Positions 10,826 through 21,802 of a stretch of DNA of 64,000 nt are shown here, piece after piece (positions within the stretch are counted from its first letter, which is position 1; every line of letters begins with the position of its first letter). This DNA comes from Diadophis punctatus similis. Lineage: Eukaryota > Chordata > Lepidosauria > Squamata > Dipsadidae. The stretch lies in the NCBI GenBank assembly GCA_023053685.1, contig JALIGW010000002.1, positions 45,970,778-46,034,777 on the forward strand. The letters run 5' to 3'. The position numbers were made by a program, and so were the translations under genes. The notes below the pieces were generated by a model. The model searched no databases. It saw nothing but the letters and a program-made list of their open reading frames with translations, and was not told the origin of the DNA.

Positions 10826-11740
10826 TCCCAAGAAAAAACAGCTTTATAGTGTAGGCAAAGCTTTATTCAGGGATTGTCCAACAAAAGAGCAATTACTGCA
10901 AAAGTTATTCTGGTAACATGAGAAGGATGGCCAAGAAAGTCATAGTGGTAGATGCTCATCTTTCCTTTATTCATGGGTTGGTTCTTTGCTTTCAGTGGAA
11001 AATACCAAAGCAATTATCCTAAAAAGCTTTTCTTAGCCTGGAAAACACAAGATTTCATAAGCCCCAAAGCCGGCATGACTAAAGGCTGTTGATAACAGAA
11101 CATGAAGATAATGGGAGCACGTATGGAATGCCCAATATTGGAGAGAGCTGTCCTAAATGATCAGATGAAGAATTGTTCCCTCTAGGAGGAACCGGGCTTT
11201 CCTATGATAGTATTTACTCAAATATCATTTTCATTTATTGACTAAATTTTATTTTATGTTAGTTCTTCTGCCACTTGCTAGTGTTACTTTATTGCACTTT
11301 GTGCGTTCCCATTTTAACATATTTTAGAGATGGATATAAAAAAACCACTTTAAACAATTCTGCAAGATGAACAGATCCAACAAATACTATCTTCTATGAA
11401 AGGATTGAGGAACTAATAACCCCCAAATGTTTCCAAGCTACAACCCCCAGGATCCCTAACCACCGGCCATGCTAATTACTGTTGCTTCAAGTCAGAGCGG
11501 AGTTCAGCCGGAGATCTGATCCTTTACCTAGGGAATTTAATTGTAGTAAGTAGACTTCAATAAGAACACACACGCAGAACAAAATAATTTGGTCAGTGTT
11601 CTCTGTTTTAAAAAGAAACAGGATTGGAATTTGTTTTCCTCATTTGTTTCTCTATAACCCACAGCGTAATCTCACCACTGGAAACACTATAACTGCTAGA
11701 AATTAGTCAACAACATCTGGAGCACCTCAGATCACCTTTG
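10826..11740. other. No feature recognised
   Basis: Intergenic sequence between two hAT elements. I see no repeat or coding signal I can support. Confidence 0.5.
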
Positions 11741-11748
11741 ATCTAGGG

Positions 11749-12174
11749 CAGTGATGGCGAACCTTTTTTTCCTCGAGTGCCAAAATAGTGCGTGCGTGCT
11801 CTATTGCATGCGCGTGCGTGCCCACACCCATAATTCAAAGCCCCCCACTCACGCCACCCCTCCTGCACATGCGTGCACAACCCCCCCACTCACCCATTTC
11901 CCGACTTCCAGTGGGCCCTGTAGGCCCATTTTTTGCCTTCCGCAGGTTCCAGAGGCTTTCTTGGAGCTTGGGGAGGGCAAAAAACGCTCCCCCGGCCTCC
12001 CTGGAGGCCCTCTGGAGGCCAAAATTGCCCTCCCAGAGCCTCCGTGCAAGCCAAAAATCAGCTGGCGGGCACACACATACGTGCTGCAGCTGAGCTAGGG
12101 CAACGGCTCGCGTGCCGGCAGATATGGCTCCGCGTGCCACCTGTGGCACCCGTGCCATAGGTTCGCCATCACTG
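11749..12174. mobile_element. Non-autonomous hAT element (CAGTGATGGCGAACCT family)
   Basis: Inverted ends CAGTGATGGCGAACCT and ATAGGTTCGCCATCACTG. ATCTAGGG at 11741-11748 matches ATCTAGGA at 12175-12182 in 7 of 8 bases. The GC-rich interior is shared with 21202-21582. Overlapping open frames are by-products of its low stop density. Confidence 0.9.
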
Positions 12175-12182
12175 ATCTAGGA

Positions 12183-13136
12183 CAATTTTACACTCCTAAA
12201 CAAATCTACTTAGATAAACTCCATTAAGATAAATTGGGGTTACAGTTAGATATACATGTTCAAGACTGAAGCACTTCCACACTGACCTGGCATTAATTTG
12301 AAATTATAGATAAATTTTATCTAGAATTATTTCTTACTGAATAGCCACAAATAGAATGGCAGTTGGAGTTAAATGCTTTTCTTGGGCAGATGTAATATTT
12401 CCTCCATTCAGCTAAATAGTGGAAGCAAAGGAAAAAAAGAAAAAGAGATTGCCCAAGGCTTACAGTATTAAAGACATAGAACTCAAGAGAAAGAGATGGG
12501 CAAAGAAAAGAGAACAATTTGAACAGTTTTGACCCGAGTTTATAATCATAAAGGCACTTTGAAAAATTGGTGCAAGAACTGTTTTTTTCCACTTTCTCTG
12601 CCCATCTCTTTCCCTTGAGTTTCATGTCTTTGACACTGTAAGGCTTGAGCAATCACTTTTTCATGATTAATATTTGTGAATTGTACAGTTCTACAAACTG
12701 AATATCAAAACTTGCTCTGTTTGCACAAGTGTTTTGCAGAGGTATGTTCAAAGGGAGCCTGATTACCAGCTGACAGTTAGGATGCTGATGTATATGGTTT
12801 CAGCCGTATTCTGGAACAGCTGTAGCCTTGTGTCCAATACCTTTTAAATATACCTTTACAACACATTTGCATTTGTCAAACTCATCTGCTTCTCCCCATT
12901 GTGCAAAGAACTCTATATTAAGGAGAGTGATTAGTGGATGTTTCCTGCCAGCTAATGACACTTGGAACGGGGAGAGAAAAAGAAGGCTGGAGGATTGAGA
13001 ATTCCCTTCCTTAAGTGCTCTGCAAATTTATATTAGCATCATTTACAACTTCGTGTCTGGAAATCCCAAAGAAACCTGTGGTAACAAAAAAAATGTTATG
13101 CTGGCATAGTTTTCTATAGACTCAAAGATATAAGAA
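12183..13136. other. Intergenic sequence with one hairpin
   Basis: It holds the inverted repeat listed at 12447-12654. The remainder shows nothing I recognise. Confidence 0.5.
12447..12654. repeat. 63-bp imperfect inverted repeat with about 83-bp spacer
   Basis: Left arm 12447-12509 (starts GATTGCCCAAGGCTTACAGT) and right arm 12593-12654 (complement starts GATTGCTCAAGCCTTACAGT) pair over almost their full length. I do not recognise it as a known transposon end and see no clear target duplication. Confidence 0.75.
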
Positions 13137-13391
13137 GAGCTGAGGTGGCGCAGTGGTTAGAGAGCAGTACTGCAGGCAACTTTAGCTGACTGTGATCATT
13201 TGAGTTCAGCTGTTCAAATCTCACCGGCTCAGGGTTGACTCAGCCTTCCATCCTTCCGAGGTAGGTAAAATGAGGACCCAGATTGTTGGGGGCAATGTAA
13301 ATATATACATTGCTTAATGGTGTAAACCGCTTAGAGAGTGCTTGCACTATGAAGCGGTATATACATCTCATTAATAAATAAATAATAAATA
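13137..13391 (+). repeat. tRNA-derived SINE, family A, complete
   Basis: Head GAGCTGAGGTGGCGCAGTGG, B box GTTCAAATCTCACC, 3' end GAAGCGGTATATACATCTC, then an AATAAATAAATA tail. Confidence 0.88.
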
Positions 13392-14002
13392 TAGCACAGC
13401 ACTTTAGCTCAGTCAAGGAGAGCTTTGCTCTTAGAGAAAAGGCCAATGCTTGGCAGTCTGGAAAAAAGAAATAGAGGCAGGATGGGGGAAAAAATGGAGA
13501 TGACATATTTTATGCCGAAGTGCAGGCTATTGGACTACAGTTCATTATTAAGTCAGTGAATAAAACTTGATTCACAATCAGTGCTGATTCAAAGGTTTAT
13601 GGTGCCTGATGAAATCACTTCTTGCCAATGTGAACATTTCATTTTTAGAATACTTTGTTTTTTGAAGAAGGGTGGTAATGGACACCTAGGAAAGTGCTTA
13701 CTGTGCCTTAGCCAAAACTGCGAAACCTTGTTCACAGCACACACGTATACAAGATAAAAGCCATTTTAATCATTCCTTTTTGGCAAAGAAAATGTCCAGT
13801 GACAAGATGCAACCAATCTCCTTGTTAGCAATTGGTAATTACCCAAAAAGATCTTTCTGCAAGAATCAAAGTATCTTTTGCAGTGTCTGACCTGCTCCAG
13901 CATCTGAAGACAGGCACCTAAAAGAGAATTTGCCCAGTGGCATCGCTGCAGGGCAGGTCCAAATTTGGCCTGCTTTGCTGTGAATATTCCTGCCAAAAAG
14001 TG
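13392..14002. other. Upstream flank of COMMD10, no feature recognised
   Basis: AT-rich sequence that grades into the CpG-rich promoter. Confidence 0.5.
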
Positions 14003-14324
14003 TCATCTTCTGTATGAGTGAGCAGTCGCGTACCTCGGAAATGGATAATCTTTTGGGCAATGACCCATGATTATGATACTCGGCCAATGGAACGATAGAC
14101 TAGTTGGAAGAGGCAGCGATTCTACGCGCATGCTCCGCCGCGTACTACTCGCTGGCAGTAGCAGCTCCACACTATACACTCCTTCCTGGCGCTCCCTAGC
14201 GATAAATACCCAGAGAAGGCTTAGCTGACTCGCGCCGCTGGGATTAGCTTTTCCGGGACCAAGCTTTTTGAGCCGCTGATTGGCTTTCCAGGAAAAGGGG
14301 ATGGTATGATTGACGGCGCTCAAA
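14003..14324 (+). promoter_or_regulatory. COMMD10: Probable CpG-type promoter and 5' UTR of COMMD10
   Basis: CpG density rises sharply from about 14020 to 14450. Visible motifs are CCAAT at 14084-14088, an inverted CCAAT (ATTGG) at 14279-14283, and an NRF1-like CGCGCATGCTC near 14125. AAAATGGCGGC, which resembles the YY1 element of housekeeping promoters, overlaps the start codon. There is no obvious TATA box. The transcription start cannot be fixed from sequence alone. Confidence 0.65.
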
Positions 14325-14359
14325 ATGGCGGCGCCCATGGTTATTCCGGATACCGAAAG
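14325..14359 (+). CDS. COMMD10: COMM domain-containing protein 10, coding exon 1
   Basis: Starts ATGGCGGCGCCCATGG and encodes MAAPMVIPDTE plus two bases of a split arginine codon. The donor is AG|GTAAGG at 14360. A second in-frame ATG at 14337 is possible, but the first lies in the same position as the human start. The COMMD10 product is a subunit of the Commander (COMMD/CCDC22/CCDC93) complex, which works with retromer-related complexes in endosomal recycling and has been linked to NF-kB control. This copy is two residues shorter at the N terminus than the human protein. Expression is likely broad, given the CpG promoter. Confidence 0.9.
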
Positions 14360-14679
14360 GTAAGGACGAGACTGTTCTGGTGTTTCCCCTCTTGCATAAA
14401 AGGCGCTGCGGGTCAATACCATCCCGGCTGCGTCTGGATAGGAGACGCCCTTTAAAAATAACGCAAATAAATGATGCAGGCTAAAATGTAGACGGGGAAG
14501 GGGGCGACCTTCTCTTTTTCAATGTTAACGCTTGGACCAAGGAGCAGAGAGAAAATGCTGCAGCCGCGGAGGCTGCAAAGGGGGAATGAGGAGCCAAGGG
14601 TCACCCACGCAAAATCATTCCTGACTTTCTACGCTAAGCTTCCTGGCTTTGTCATCATATTTGCTGAGCGCAGTATTTT

Positions 14680-14770
14680 TCAGCTTTAGCAACTTTAAAA
14701 TATGCGGACTTTAAATCACAGAATTGTGGGACTCGAAGTCTGCAGAGCTTCACAGTTGCTAAGGTTTAAA
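14680..14770. repeat. Decayed palindromic hAT-like MITE
   Basis: TTAGCAACTTTAAAATATGC and its imperfect inverse (GCAGAGCTTCACAGTTGCTAA) form a hairpin like the clearer copies at 20641, 21691 and 53469. No target duplication was resolved. Confidence 0.5.
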
Positions 14771-15200
14771 TGTCTATGGAGTCTCAGTCATGGTTGTCCC
14801 AAAGATGTCCCCCCCCCCCAAGAGGCAACTGGACTTTGTTTTTTCTTTGAAGATGTTTCGCTTCTCATCCTAGAAGCTTCTTCAGCTCTGACTGGAAGGA
14901 TTTATTCTATTTGCAGACAGCTGATCGTTTGCATTCTTTTAGACAGTCGTTGAGGCCACCTGGAGGTTTATCTGTGTCATCAGGGTCACCTGAATGGTGC
15001 AAATGGGTATGGAGCCTTGGAACTGTTGAAAGGACTGTGTTGTAGACAGGAGATAGATGATGTCATATCCCTCCCGCTCTGTTGAGAAGTGCTGTTCAAT
15101 TTTGACATAGATGGCCTCATTACCAGTTGTTGCTAAGGTTGAGAAACACTGTCTTAGCAGTTGGCTTTGCTGAGCTCCATCACACTTACTTCTGAAGAGA
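14771..15200 (-). mobile_element. Penelope-like retroelement 3' fragment
   Basis: The minus strand encodes NEAIYVKIEQHFSTEREG, resembling the C-terminal EAIYVKIE segment of vertebrate Penelope-like polyproteins (the GIY-YIG side). It is followed by a tail with GAAGCTTCTAGGATGAGAAG and GTCCAGTTGCCTCTTGG. The same tail occurs at 23459-23590. It is broken and non-functional. Confidence 0.6.
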
Positions 15201-15462
15201 CTTGTTTTAAAATAAAATAGGTAGTTGTCCTTGTTTATTCTTTGCAAGACCAATAAGGGCGGTTGGAATCACTTGATTTCTGTTTCCTTGAGGTTGGCTG
15301 GAGGTTTTCAGATTGCCTTAAAATTCAGTCAACCTACTATATTTAAATTGCTATTTGACAACTTGGTAAAAGCTGAGGAGGAGTTAAATTCAAAATCTGT
15401 TATTTTAGATATCTATCTAAAAAAGTGGCTCGCTTTTAAATTTTTCATTCCTTTTTTTTTAG

Positions 15463-15553
15463 AGTTCAAAAAGCTGTGACCTTGATCAATGCTCTGGATA
15501 CAGGCAGATTCTCCCGCCTTCTCTCCCGCATTCTTCAGAAGCTTCACATAAAG
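15463..15553 (+). CDS. COMMD10: COMMD10 coding exon 2
   Basis: 91 bp: one base completing the split arginine, then 30 codons from [16 protein letters not shown] to [11 protein letters not shown]. The acceptor is a T-rich tract ending in AG at 15462; the donor is AAG|GTTGGT. The [10 protein letters not shown] and RILQKLH segments are characteristic of the COMMD10 N-terminal helical domain. Confidence 0.95.
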
Positions 15554-15856
15554 GTTGGTATAAAAAGTGAAAACGACCCCAAATACTTCAATATTATCTG
15601 GGCAGCTTTCAATTGCCAGAATGCTACTAGTAGCCATGCGGGCCAATAAATTCTGGGCCAATAAATTCATTGTTTACACCTCTAGAGGATTCTCTGATAA
15701 GGAAATGAGGTTGTAAAATGATTATAACCATGAATTCTGTTTCAGAGTAGGGTTGACATTCTTTTAATCTATTTTTCATTAAAATAGGATAAAAATAAAA
15801 AATAACCTTGTTCAAACATCAAATCAACTTCTCTCTCATTAAATGGTAATTGAGTC

Positions 15857-15963
<107 letters not shown>

Positions 15964-16196
15964 GTGGCATTTATATACCGCCTCACAGTGCAAGCACTCT
16001 CTAAGCGGTTTACACCAGTAAGCAATGTATATATTTACATTGCCCCAACAATCTGGGTCTTCATTTTACCTACCTCGGAAGGATGGAAGGTTGAGTCAAC
16101 CTTGAGCCGGTGAGATTTGAACCGCTGACCTGCAGATCAGTGTCAGCTAATGTGGCCTGCAGTACTTGCTCTAACCGCTGCGCCACCTCAGCTCTT
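15964..16196 (-). repeat. tRNA-derived SINE, family A, complete
   Basis: 3' end at the left beside the TTTA array; head GAGCTGAGGTGGCGCAGCGG at the right end. A short second head-like piece (GAGCTGAGGTGGCGGAGA) follows at 16200-16217. Confidence 0.88.
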
Positions 16197-17472
16197 AGGG
16201 AGCTGAGGTGGCGGAGATTATTAGGGAGACTAATAATTTAATTATATCCTGCCTGACTTTCAGTGACTCTGGGCAGTTTATAAACTGTTTCACATATTAA
16301 AAGCAAGAAAAAAAAAGGGTAAAGATGGTAGAAAGACAATATCAGATGGGAACAAAGGAAAACAATTAAAGGAAGCCTTTGGCCATCCTTGTCTAAGGCC
16401 TGGGTGAAGAGTCAAGTCTTCCAGGTCATTCAAAACCTCAGCAGGATGGAGGCTGTTGGGATCTTGGAGGAATCTCATTCTAGGGGATAGGTGCTGCTAC
16501 AGAAAAGATACTGTATGTTTCCAGGGTCAAGATAGGTGCCATTGTTTAATTGATGGTTCCCATGAGTGCACTAACCCTTCCAAATTGAATTGGCTGGGCA
16601 TATACTGTGGGAGATAGGAGATAGGTATTTCCTCAACCCATGCCATTCCAAGTATATAGTATGGTACAATAGTCCAAAAACTAAAAATGTTAGCTGTAAT
16701 CTATCTGGAGACAATGAAACTGAAGGAGGTCCTCCTTTTGGAGTGCCCAAGAGCTGTATTTAACATCTCTTGCAAAGCTTTTTAAAGCCTTATCTAAATT
16801 GTCATAATATTAACAATTTTTAGTTTACATTGCAAAAAAACCTATTGTATTCGGCTAATAGTTGTATTCCTGATATATCATTTGTATCTCCTAATGTAAT
16901 AAAACAATTGTTTGAAAAAAAAAGAAAAGGCATAGTTTTTTTTAGTGGCAGCAGTAAGTTTTGTTTATTTTATATTGCAGTTTTCGGTTTTTTACATCTG
17001 AATGGCAATTTTAGCAGTGTTTAGCTATCATGATCATAAGTGGCTCATAGGGCTGCAGAAAACACATTTATATAAATAAATAAAGAATACAATATAGACA
17101 ACAATATTTTAGTCAAGGAAGTTAGACATTATAGAAGGTAAATTGGGAGGCTTCCTCATCTACAAAGAGACAAATCAGCAAAAATGAAATTGTTGTGAAG
17201 TATTCTGTTCTCCTTGGTCTCACTATTTATGAACATTAGAGAACACACCTTTCCCCCCCCTAGTGACTTTGAAAGAAAAATTGCTAGCTAAGGAAATTTA
17301 TTTATATTTTCAGGTAAACTCTTTGCCTTTGTATTTAAGTTCACATTTGATTGGTTTTTTTTAATTCTTTTCATATTTATCTTGAGCAGCGGGTAAGGAA
17401 TGGGGCATGGTGCAATCATTTAAATAATTTTCTTATTTTAAAAAATTAAACGAGAGTTTTTACAAATTTCAG

Positions 17473-17583
17473 ACAGAGAGTACTTTCACAGAAGAAGAGG
17501 AAGAAAAACTTCAAGCTGCATTCTCAATAGACAAACAAGATCTTCATCTTGTACTTGAAACCATAACATTCATTTTGGAACAG
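17473..17583 (+). CDS. COMMD10: COMMD10 coding exon 3
   Basis: 37 codons, phase 0 at both ends: [20 protein letters not shown] to [11 protein letters not shown]. The acceptor is ATTTCAG|ACA, the donor CAG|GTATTC. The acidic [11 protein letters not shown] segment and the QDLHLVLET helix match COMMD10 closely. Confidence 0.95.
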
Positions 17584-18087
17584 GTATTCACTTTTTAATG
17601 TTATAATTTTGATATGTTTGTAAATATTTAACTTGATATAGAGAAAAAAGATTTTTCAAAGTTTAACATTAAAAGATAGTGCTTCAAATGGCTAGGTTTT
17701 TTGTGTGTGAAAAAAGTAAAGATCAGATTGTCACTATGCATTAAAGAATTATTGCTACAGTCCTAAACTTTATTATATAAAGAAGTATATTTCTCACAAT
17801 TGAACCTCTAAGAAAATATGATTTGGATTGAACTGTATATTAAGATGATATATGGTTGAAATACATAGCTATGCAAGAACGCAAGCTTCTTGTTTCTTAG
17901 ATTGCTGATATAATTCTGTATGTGTCAGGCTTGTGATTATTAGCTGAATTCATGCAACAAGCCAGAAACAGAGAAAGGTCATTAAATGTGTGAATCCATC
18001 CACTGTTGTTTCAACTATTTTTTAAGGCTTAAGATATAAAGCAAACCTATAACTGCGGTGTCTTAAAGCATGGCTTAGCATAGATCT

Positions 18088-18276
18088 GTGATGATGAACC
18101 TATGGCACGTGTGCCAGAGGTGGCACGCAGAGCTTTCTGTGGACACACGCGGCATCGGCAGCTGCTCTTCCGGGTTCCATTGTGCACATGCGCACCGGTC
18201 AGCTGCTCTTTTCCGGATTGCGGCGTGTGCGCTCCAGTTTCGATACTCGGTGCCGAAAAGGTTAGTCGTCACTGGC
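18088..18276. mobile_element. Short non-autonomous hAT element
   Basis: The left end GTGATGATGAACCTATGG and right end GTTAGTCGTCACTGGC resemble the CAGTGATGGCGAACC family. ATAGATCT (18080-18087) and ATAGATCA (18277-18284) agree in 7 of 8 bases. It contains the NRF1-like sequence TGCACATGCGCA. Confidence 0.75.
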
Positions 18277-18434
18277 ATAGATCATAGCCATAGTGCAGCA
18301 CATGAGATTCAAGCAAAGAAAAATCAAAGAAAAATAATAGCATTAGAATTTTTTTCTTTGAATTACTTGAAGAGATGTACAAGTCACATAATCTCTGGTT
18401 TTACATGTCATATTTTAGTAATAATAATTTTCAG

Positions 18435-18575
18435 ACTGATATATATAGCAATAGAAGGATGGAAGGCTGAGTCAACCTTGAGCCTGGTGAGATTCAAACT
18501 GCCAAATTGCAAGCAGCCAGCAGTCAACAGAAGCAACCTGCAGTACTGCACTCTAACCACTGTGCCACCTGTGGT
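18435..18575 (-). repeat. Truncated tRNA-derived SINE, family A
   Basis: Only the head half remains (complement of GCACTCTAACCACTGTGCCA to the GAAGGATGGAAGGCTGAGTC block). Diverged. Confidence 0.75.
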
Positions 18576-18850
18576 TATATATGCTATACAAATCATTTTG
18601 TCCTCACGGAATCAGTTTTCTTTTTCTTTTTTGAACTAGCTTTTCTGTTTCAGGGATATTATTTTATGATCATTTTATTAATGAACAATTTCCATTTTTC
18701 AATCCTATGCTTCTATTGTTACTGGAAATCCTAGATCACATTTGCACAGTGGTTAACACTTGTTCAGTATTCCCTGAGTTTTTCATAATTGTCATTTAAA
18801 ATAACATTTATAAAATTATGTACAATACATTGGATATCTTTTTTTTACAG

Positions 18851-19006
18851 GCCATATATCACAATTTGAAGCACACTATTTTGCAACAGCAGCTGCAGCA
18901 TTCTAACTTGAGTCATGATAAAATAGAAGTATTTGTTAACACATGGGCAGTTGCAGGTCCAGAAATTGTGGAAAAGTTTAGACAAAGAAGTTTGTCACCG
19001 CATAAG
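18851..19006 (+). CDS. COMMD10: COMMD10 coding exon 4
   Basis: 52 codons, phase 0 at both ends: AIYHNLKHTILQQQLQHSNL to EKFRQRSLSPHK. The acceptor is TTTTTTACAG|GCC, the donor AAG|GTAATT. It contains FVNTW and ETVEKFRQR-like EIVEKFRQR, both conserved in COMMD10 orthologues just before the COMM domain. Confidence 0.95.
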
Positions 19007-19634
19007 GTAATTATGATTGAAATTTGTGCAATACATTAAATAATGAGGAAAATAGTAGTTTTTTCTAAGCATAGACAAGATTGGGCAGAGTTGTAGCAAG
19101 TGAGTATCATTTCCAGCAATAACTAAATGTACTAAAATTTCTGTTGAAAAAAAAGCCTGCATTTTATTAATAAGACCCAAGCAACATAAAAATGTCTATG
19201 GATATAAATACATTGCCCATAAATCAGCTTTATGAATTTTAAATTCATATTATGCTTAAAAGAAACAATTGTGAACAATATTTGTGATATTGGAGAGGTT
19301 CCCATTATTTTATTTATAAGAGATTTTTCTATTGAATAAAATATTCTCCTATTACAAATTTAACCTTATATTAATCAAGTAAGACATTGAAACAATTTCT
19401 GTAAAGGGGTGGTTTTTGCACATTGTTTTGAATAGTTTAGTTATTGGTTGAACATCTCACAGAGGATATACTTCACAAACTCTGGATTGATTCAGATATA
19501 ATGCTAAATCATTATCTAGCTTAGTTTTTCCATTGGCCTGACATTCCTGATTCATAGCTTAAGGCAAACTGGCTTGAAACTGTGGCTTAAAAATTACTTT
19601 GATTTATTTAAATTAAAATTTGGACCATATATAA

Positions 19635-19765
19635 CAGGGGTGTCAAGCTGGCGGCCCCTGGGCCGGATGCGCCACTCATAGGCCGCGCCCACCCAGCTCC
19701 ACAAAGGGAAAAAACATCACAATATGTCATGTGATGGCAATGTGAAGCAGAGTTTGACATCCGTG
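19635..19765 (+). mobile_element. 131-bp non-autonomous hAT element with perfect 8-bp TSD
   Basis: Ends CAGGGGTGTCAAGCT and AGTTTGACATCCGTG; ATATATAA at 19627-19634 and 19766-19773. The same family occurs at 27632 and 46200. Confidence 0.9.
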
Positions 19766-20169
19766 ATATATAATAAAAAATCATCTTTCCTGATACAAAA
19801 AAGTAAACTATTTGAATGCACCCTAGTGAACCATTATTTGCTTTAAAAGTGGAAGTGAGATGTACAATTAAAGTGAGGCATGCTGTGCAGTGTGAACTGG
19901 TGAATGGTTTCTCTTTTATTGCTGAGGACCTTATTCTCCATTATGCCTTGTCTTGTTTTAATTGGTTGTCACTGTTTGAAGGTTTACAGTTTTTTAATGT
20001 GTAATTAAAAAATGTGCACATGAGAAGAATACATTAAAGAGGTGGCAGAAATTAGAATGTACGCAGTTAAAAAAACTTCTATTCTAAAAAAAGAATGCTG
20101 CAGTTAAAGTGTAATTAAGATGGTAAATGAGCTGAGTTGGGAAGGTGGGAGCAAAATGGAAGGTACTTA

Positions 20170-21158
20170 CCGTATTTTTCGGAGTATAAGACGCACCGGA
20201 GTATAAGACGCACCTTAGTTTTGGGGGAGGAAAACAAGGAAAAAAGACCTCTGCCTCCAAGCAATTTGCCAAACAGCAAATAGCACAGATGATATACACT
20301 GTTTGCTGTGTATTTCTGTGCATGTGTGCATGACCAATAGAAATAGCAAAGAATTGGAGAAATGTACATTATGCCAGAAAGTTTTCTTAAATGTAGTCAC
20401 ACTAACTCCTCCCAATTATTTAAAGAGATCTACTCCAAGGTAAATCAGGATTTAACTCTAATACTAAACAGGACACTGTTACATTTCAGACTATACTTGT
20501 ACAGAGCTGTTAAAATTAATTAAAATTTCTGGAAGTATACATTATTCTCTATTATTTAAAAGAAGATACAATAGCACTGGACCTCTTCAGAGCAAGCATT
20601 TATTTTAAAAAGCTTATTTATTTTGTTAAGTTGTCTAGAGGTCTCTAACCTTGGCAACTTTAAGACTTGTGGACTTCAACTCCCAGAATTCCACAGCCAG
20701 CAAAGCTAACAAAGCTGGCTGTGGAATTCTGGGAGTTGAAGTCCACAAGTCTTAAAATTGCCAAGGTTGGAGACACCTGGCTAGAACAATAATAAAGCAG
20801 TCTTTAAAAAATAAGTCCAATAATTTGAACATTCTACAGACATTTATAGTTATTCACTTACCCCCTTGCATCCAGCAAAAAATAAAAATCTGCGTCTCTC
20901 CCAGCTATTTGCCTCTTTGCAGCTAGTTTCACTTTCATTTTCCCACATGGCAAACCTAATCAGCTGTAGGTCGGGAAGCTGCTACTGACTTGCTTGGCTT
21001 TTCCCTGTTTGCTGCAAACAGGTAAATTGCTGGAAGGCAGAGGCCAAAGGGTGGGGGTGGCTGGGTGGGTGGGACTACATTCGGTGTATAAGACGCACCC
21101 AAGTTTTCACCCTCTTTTTTGGGATAAAAAGGTGCGTCTTATACTCCAAAAAATACGA
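20170..21158. mobile_element. TA-flanked non-autonomous Tc1/mariner-like element, copy B (989 bp)
   Basis: Inverted relative to copy A. Ends CCGTATTTTTCGGAGTATAA and CTCCAAAAAATACGA, bordered by TA. It shares long interior stretches with copies A and C. A hAT hairpin sits at 20641-20778 at a site that is empty in copy A. Confidence 0.82.
20641..20778. mobile_element. Palindromic hAT MITE nested in copy B
   Basis: A long hairpin: TTGGCAACTTTAAGACTTGT...GACTTCAACTCCCAGAATTC on the left and the inverse on the right. The empty counterpart in copy A (near 3231-3240, TTGTTCTAGACAAC) shows the target; copies of GTCTAGAA border the insert imperfectly. Confidence 0.78.
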
Positions 21159-21201
21159 TAATCACTGCCTTTCCATGTAATGCATACTTATATACTATAC
21201 C

Positions 21202-21582
21202 CGTGATGGCGAACCTATGGCACGTGTGCCACAGGTGGCACGCGAAGCCATATCTGCTGGCACGCGAGCTGTTGCCCTAGCTCAGCTCCAGCGTGCATGT
21301 GGGTGCCCGCCAGCTGATTTTTGGCTCGCATGGAGGCTCTGGGAGGGCGTTTTCGGCCTCCAGAGGGCCTCCAGGGGGGCAGGGGAGGGCGTTTTAGCCC
21401 TCCACAAGCTCCAAGAAAGCCTCTAGAGCCTGGGGAGGGCAAAAAATGGGCCTACCGGGCCCACCAGAAGTCAGGAAACGGGGGTGCGTGGGGGGCATTG
21501 AATATGGGTGTGGGCACACGCGCAATAGTGCGCGCATGCACTATTTCGGCATCCGAGGAAAAAAAGGTTCGCCATCGCTGTA
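21202..21582. mobile_element. Non-autonomous hAT element (CAGTGATGGCGAACCT family)
   Basis: Ends GTGATGGCGAACCTATGG and AAGGTTCGCCATCGCTG; ACTATACC at 21194-21201 and 21583-21590. Interior shared, in opposite order, with 11749-12174. Confidence 0.88.
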
Positions 21583-21690
21583 CTATACCCTTCTGTATTT
21601 GGGTGTTCCCTGTATTTGTTGGACCTGAGCTTCCATGAGGCTCACACTGGCTGAGGTTTTTGGAAGTGGAAGTATCTAAAATATGAACAG

Positions 21691-21802
21691 CAGTGTTTTT
21701 CAAACTTGGCAACTTTAAGATGTATGGACTTCCACATAGTTGCTAGGGAATTCTGGGAATTGAAGTCCACACATCTTAAAGTTGTCAAGTTTAAAAACAC
21801 TG
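21691..21802. mobile_element. 112-bp palindromic hAT MITE
   Basis: Ends CAGTGTTTTTCAAACTTGGC and GTTTAAAAACACTG; the arms pair through CAACTTTAAGATG. Candidate duplication ATGAACAG/ATCAAAAG is imperfect. Confidence 0.75.

Larger units (their letters stand above)
14360..15462 (+). other. COMMD10: COMMD10 intron 1
   Basis: GT...AG intron of about 1.1 kb. CpG-rich at its start, then holding a hairpin repeat near 14680-14770 and a Penelope-like fragment at 14771-15200. Confidence 0.85.
17584..18850 (+). other. COMMD10: COMMD10 intron 3
   Basis: About 1.3 kb, holding a hAT element (18088-18276) and a truncated family A SINE (18435-18575). Confidence 0.85.

Noticed and set aside
11751..12160. Five overlapping frames of about 75-115 codons
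   Set aside because: They are contained within a hAT element whose ends and target duplication are visible.
13137..13215. Possible tRNA gene
   Set aside because: The A- and B-box-like motifs belong to a SINE head with a SINE body and tail; no cloverleaf with a proper acceptor stem is evident.
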